16,586 nucleotides of DNA from JBPCRW01 sp050996405 (GTDB taxonomy: Bacteria; Acidobacteriota; Blastocatellia; Pyrinomonadales; Pyrinomonadaceae). The stretch covers positions 1 to 16,586 of the forward strand of contig JBPCRW010000216.1 of assembly GCA_050996405.1 (NCBI GenBank), read 5' to 3'. The position numbers and the translations under genes are program-made. Positions 14,416-16,586 of this stretch are shown here, in pieces. How positions within the stretch are numbered: the stretch's first letter is position 1; each line of letters begins with the position of its first letter. The notes under the pieces were generated by a model. That model was given only the letters and a program-made list of their open reading frames with translations, ran no database searches and was not told the DNA's origin.

Positions 14416-15870
14416 ATGAGTGTTACTTTTAATTGTGATTTGTCTGGAGCGGCAACGCCCTTCAAACATTTTTGGGAACATACCGTCGGCAGCGGACACG
14501 CGACGCTCGCTCTGCGCGCCGATTGGCAGGCGCAGTTGAAAAAATCGCGCGATGAATTGGGCTTTCGCCACGTCCGTTTTCACGGCATTTTGGACGACGA
14601 TATGGGGACGCTCATTTGTCAGAACGAAAAGTTTCTTTATTCGTTTTTCAACACCGACCAGATTTTCGATTTTCTGCTTTCAATCGGAATGCGTCCGTTT
14701 GTCGAACTCGGCTTTATGCCCGCCACTTTGAGTTCCGGTAATAAAACCGTTTTTCATTACAGGGGAAATGTCACGCCGCCGAAGGATTATAAAAATTGGG
14801 CGACATTGATAAAAAAAATCGTTTCGCACTGGGTCGAGCGTTACGGCGTTGAAGAAGTGCGCGAGTGGTTTTTCGAGATTTGGAACGAGCCGAATTTAAA
14901 AGCCTTTTGGACGGGCAAAAAAGCGGATTATTTCAAACTTTACAAATACACCGCCGAAGCGATAAAAAAAGTTGATAAATCTCTGAAAGTCGGCGGACCG
15001 GCGACGGCGAAAAACGCCTGGATTTCCGATTTTGTAGAGTATTGCGAAAAACACAAACTGCCCGCCGATTTTGTTTCGACGCATCATTATCCGACCGACG
15101 CTTTCGGCAAAATCAGCGACAATACCATCGGGCAGCTTGCCGCCAGCCGCCGCAGCATTATGCGCGAAGACGCTCAGAATGTTTTCAGGCACGCGAAAGG
15201 AAAACCCGTCTATTATACCGAGTGGAATTCTTCGTCAAACCCGCGCGACGCGCTGCACGACGAACCATATGCCGCCGCTTTTGTCGTCAAAACTATTTTG
15301 GAAGCGAAAGGCTTGGTCGAAGGTTACAGCTTCTGGACTTTCAGCGACATTTTCGAGGAAAATTATTTTCCGTCCGTGCCTTTTCAAGGCGGTTTCGGAT
15401 TGCTGAATATCTACGGAATTCCAAAGCCGACCTATCGCGCTTTTGAACTCCTTCATCATCTCGGAGACGAACAATTACTGGTCGATGGTTTGCACAAAAC
15501 GGTTGATGCCTGGGCGGTGCGAAAGAAAAATTCCGTGACCGTTTTGCTGACCAATCACGCCTTGCCGCGTCATCAGATTGAAACGGAAAAAGTTCGTGTG
15601 AATTTAAATAACGCGCCTGAAAAATGTTCGGCTTTTGCGGAAAGAATTGACGAACATCACGCCAACGCGAAAAAAATCTGGCAGGAAATGGACAAGCCGG
15701 AATACTTAAGCGCAAAGCAGGTCGAAAATTTGCAGGGGGCATCGCGCTTGATTCGAGAGCCGGTTGCCTGTCAATCAAAAGATAAAACAGCCAGTTTTGA
15801 AATCGAAATGCTGCCGCATTCGGTCGCCGCCGTCACACTGGAATTAAATGCAGAAACACGCACAAAGTAA
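14416..15870 (+). CDS. GH39-family glycoside hydrolase (beta-xylosidase-like)
   Basis: Retaining glycosidase of family GH39, whose members cleave beta-xylosides or alpha-iduronides. 484 residues. The (beta/alpha)8 barrel shows the early RFHGILDDDMGT (54-65), acid/base Glu158 in EIWNEPN (154-160), the THHYP strand (222-226) and the nucleophile Glu269 in YYTEWNSS (266-273), followed by SFWTFSDIFEE and a beta-sandwich tail. There is no signal peptide, so it acts in the cytosol on imported oligosaccharides. The ATG at 14416 has no strong ribosome binding site. The last residues, NAETRTK, and the stop are encoded inside the left arm of a palindrome (15846-15916), so the native C-terminus may have been altered by its insertion. 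A glucoamylase-family gene follows 76 nt later, so a glycan-use locus is likely. Substrate is not decidable. Confidence 0.9.
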   Translation: MSVTFNCDLSGAATPFKHFWEHTVGSGHATLALRADWQAQLKKSRDELGFRHVRFHGILDDDMGTLICQNEKFLYSFFNTDQIFDFLLSIGMRPFVELGFMPATLSSGNKTVFHYRGNVTPPKDYKNWATLIKKIVSHWVERYGVEEVREWFFEIWNEPNLKAFWTGKKADYFKLYKYTAEAIKKVDKSLKVGGPATAKNAWISDFVEYCEKHKLPADFVSTHHYPTDAFGKISDNTIGQLAASRRSIMREDAQNVFRHAKGKPVYYTEWNSSSNPRDALHDEPYAAAFVVKTILEAKGLVEGYSFWTFSDIFEENYFPSVPFQGGFGLLNIYGIPKPTYRAFELLHHLGDEQLLVDGLHKTVDAWAVRKKNSVTVLLTNHALPRHQIETEKVRVNLNNAPEKCSAFAERIDEHHANAKKIWQEMDKPEYLSAKQVENLQGASRLIREPVACQSKDKTASFEIEMLPHSVAAVTLELNAETRTK

Positions 15871-15919
15871 GTGTATAATCTCAGAACACACTTACTTCGT
15901 GCGTGTTTCTGCATTTTTT
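15846..15919 (+). terminator. Long palindrome acting as intrinsic terminator; overlaps end of GH39 gene
   Basis: Arms of 29 bp (15846-15874 and 15888-15916) pair with a single mismatch around a 13-nt loop, and T6 (15914-15919) follows. The stop codon (15868-15870) lies in the left arm. The arm is far longer than in ordinary terminators and resembles a sequence inside the element at 12807-12913, so it is probably a repeat copy. Confidence 0.8.
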
Positions 15920-15946
15920 CTGCATTCGGTGAAATGGAGATAGCGC

Positions 15947-16586
15947 ATGGGTAGAAAAGATTTAACTGAAGGTGAATTAGACCAGCTTCAAAAAGATACT
16001 TTCAGTTATTTTTTGAAAGAAGCTAATCTTGAAAACGGGCTGATGCCGGACAACACGCGGCAAGATTCGCCCTGCTCGATTACCGCCGTCGGGCTTGGAA
16101 TGTCAGCGCATATTGTCGGCGTTGAACGCGGTTTGATGACCCGCGCCGACGCGATAAAACGAACTTTGACGACCTTGCGTTTTTTTTGGGAAAGCGAGCA
16201 GAGCAGGGAAAAAGACGCGACCGGCTACAAAGGTTTTTACTATCATTTTCTTGATATGAAAACCGGACGACGTGCCTGGAAATCGGAACTTTCGACAATC
16301 GACACGACATTTTTTCTGGCGGGCGCGCTCGCCGCCGCGCAGTATTTTGACCGAAATACAAAGGAAGAAAAAGAAATCAGAACGCTCGCGGACGCTCTTT
16401 ACCACCGCGCCGATTGGCACTGGGCGTTAAACGGCGGCGCGAAGGTTTCGATGGGCTGGAAACCGGAAAGCGGATTTTTGCCGTATCGCTGGGAAGGTTA
16501 CAGCGAGGCTCTGCTGTTCTGCGCGCTCGGTCTGGGTTCACCGACCTTTCCGCTGCCCGAAAAAAGTTACAAGGCTTTTACGGAAA
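15947..16586 (+). CDS. Glucoamylase-family protein (PF10091, GH144-like), partial at right edge
   Basis: N-terminal 213 residues of an (alpha/alpha)6-barrel glycosidase. ATG 15947 has GGAG (15936-15939) 7 nt upstream. Family hallmarks visible: an N-terminal LQKDTFSYF helix, IT(A)VGLGMSAHIVGVERG (about 45-62), GFYYHFLD (96-103), TGRR and ELSTIDTTFFLAGAL (114-128), then ADWHWALNGG. Characterised PF10091 members include endo-beta-1,2-glucanases (GH144), so a beta-glucan or similar substrate is possible, but the catalytic half is outside the window. No signal peptide is visible, as in the adjacent GH39 enzyme, and the two may act on the same imported glycan. The intervening palindrome/terminator argues for separate transcription or read-through control. 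Confidence 0.85.
   Translation, partial: MGRKDLTEGELDQLQKDTFSYFLKEANLENGLMPDNTRQDSPCSITAVGLGMSAHIVGVERGLMTRADAIKRTLTTLRFFWESEQSREKDATGYKGFYYHFLDMKTGRRAWKSELSTIDTTFFLAGALAAAQYFDRNTKEEKEIRTLADALYHRADWHWALNGGAKVSMGWKPESGFLPYRWEGYSEALLFCALGLGSPTFPLPEKSYKAFTE

Noticed and set aside
15042..15446. 134-codon Arg-rich frame on + inside the GH39 gene
   Set aside because: Shadow frame; it covers the GH39 nucleophile region in another phase and has no recognisable content.
1..16586. CRISPR array, phage genes, complete insertion sequence or rRNA
   Set aside because: No regularly spaced repeats, transposase, integrase, phage structural genes or rRNA motifs were seen.

Overview
The window looks like chromosomal DNA from a bacterium with moderate GC, most likely an Acidobacteriota member of the Blastocatellia/Pyrinomonadaceae type. 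This is an inference from protein character (a Tes-like radical SAM enzyme, a YHS-type copper ATPase, the GH39/glucoamylase pair) and was not tested by a database search. Genes are mostly short, independent units on the + strand, separated by AT-rich gaps with palindromes. There is no phage, plasmid, CRISPR or complete insertion sequence.

Layout. The first 3.6 kb is on the minus strand: the N-terminal part of a CrtI-type phytoene desaturase (cut by the left edge), a 566-bp gap with hairpins and one candidate small ORF, a FtsB/DivIC-like division protein starting at TTG inside the 3' end of a phosphoglucomutase/phosphomannomutase gene. A 634-bp AT-rich gap follows. It leads into a 677-residue radical SAM protein resembling the tetraether synthase Tes/MJ0619 family and closed by a very strong terminator. 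Next comes an AT-rich palindrome and a small secreted Ivy-like protein, then ribosomal protein bS21, surE, pcm and a DedA membrane protein, a likely maintenance/stress cluster. A tRNA-Pro(CGG) follows with its own promoter and terminator.

From 9.76 to 13.05 kb lies a copper resistance module: a MerR-family regulator, a textbook MerR-type promoter with an over-long (20 bp) spacer and a dyad, and a P1B-1 Cu(+)-ATPase. Behind it is the remnant of a further gene, interrupted by a 105-bp non-autonomous element flanked by TA duplications. Removing the element in silico restores the reading frame across the junction.

The right end carries a short-chain dehydrogenase with a C-terminal membrane tail, a long dispersed-type palindrome, a cytosolic GH39 glycosidase whose last codons and stop lie in a 29-bp-arm palindrome/terminator, and the start of a glucoamylase-family (PF10091, GH144-like) gene running off the window. 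The two glycosidases suggest a glycan-degradation locus continuing to the right.

Most notable items: the Tes-like radical SAM enzyme (possible membrane-spanning lipid synthesis), the TA-flanked miniature element in the copper-locus pseudogene, and a palindromic core shared between that element and the GH39 terminator.
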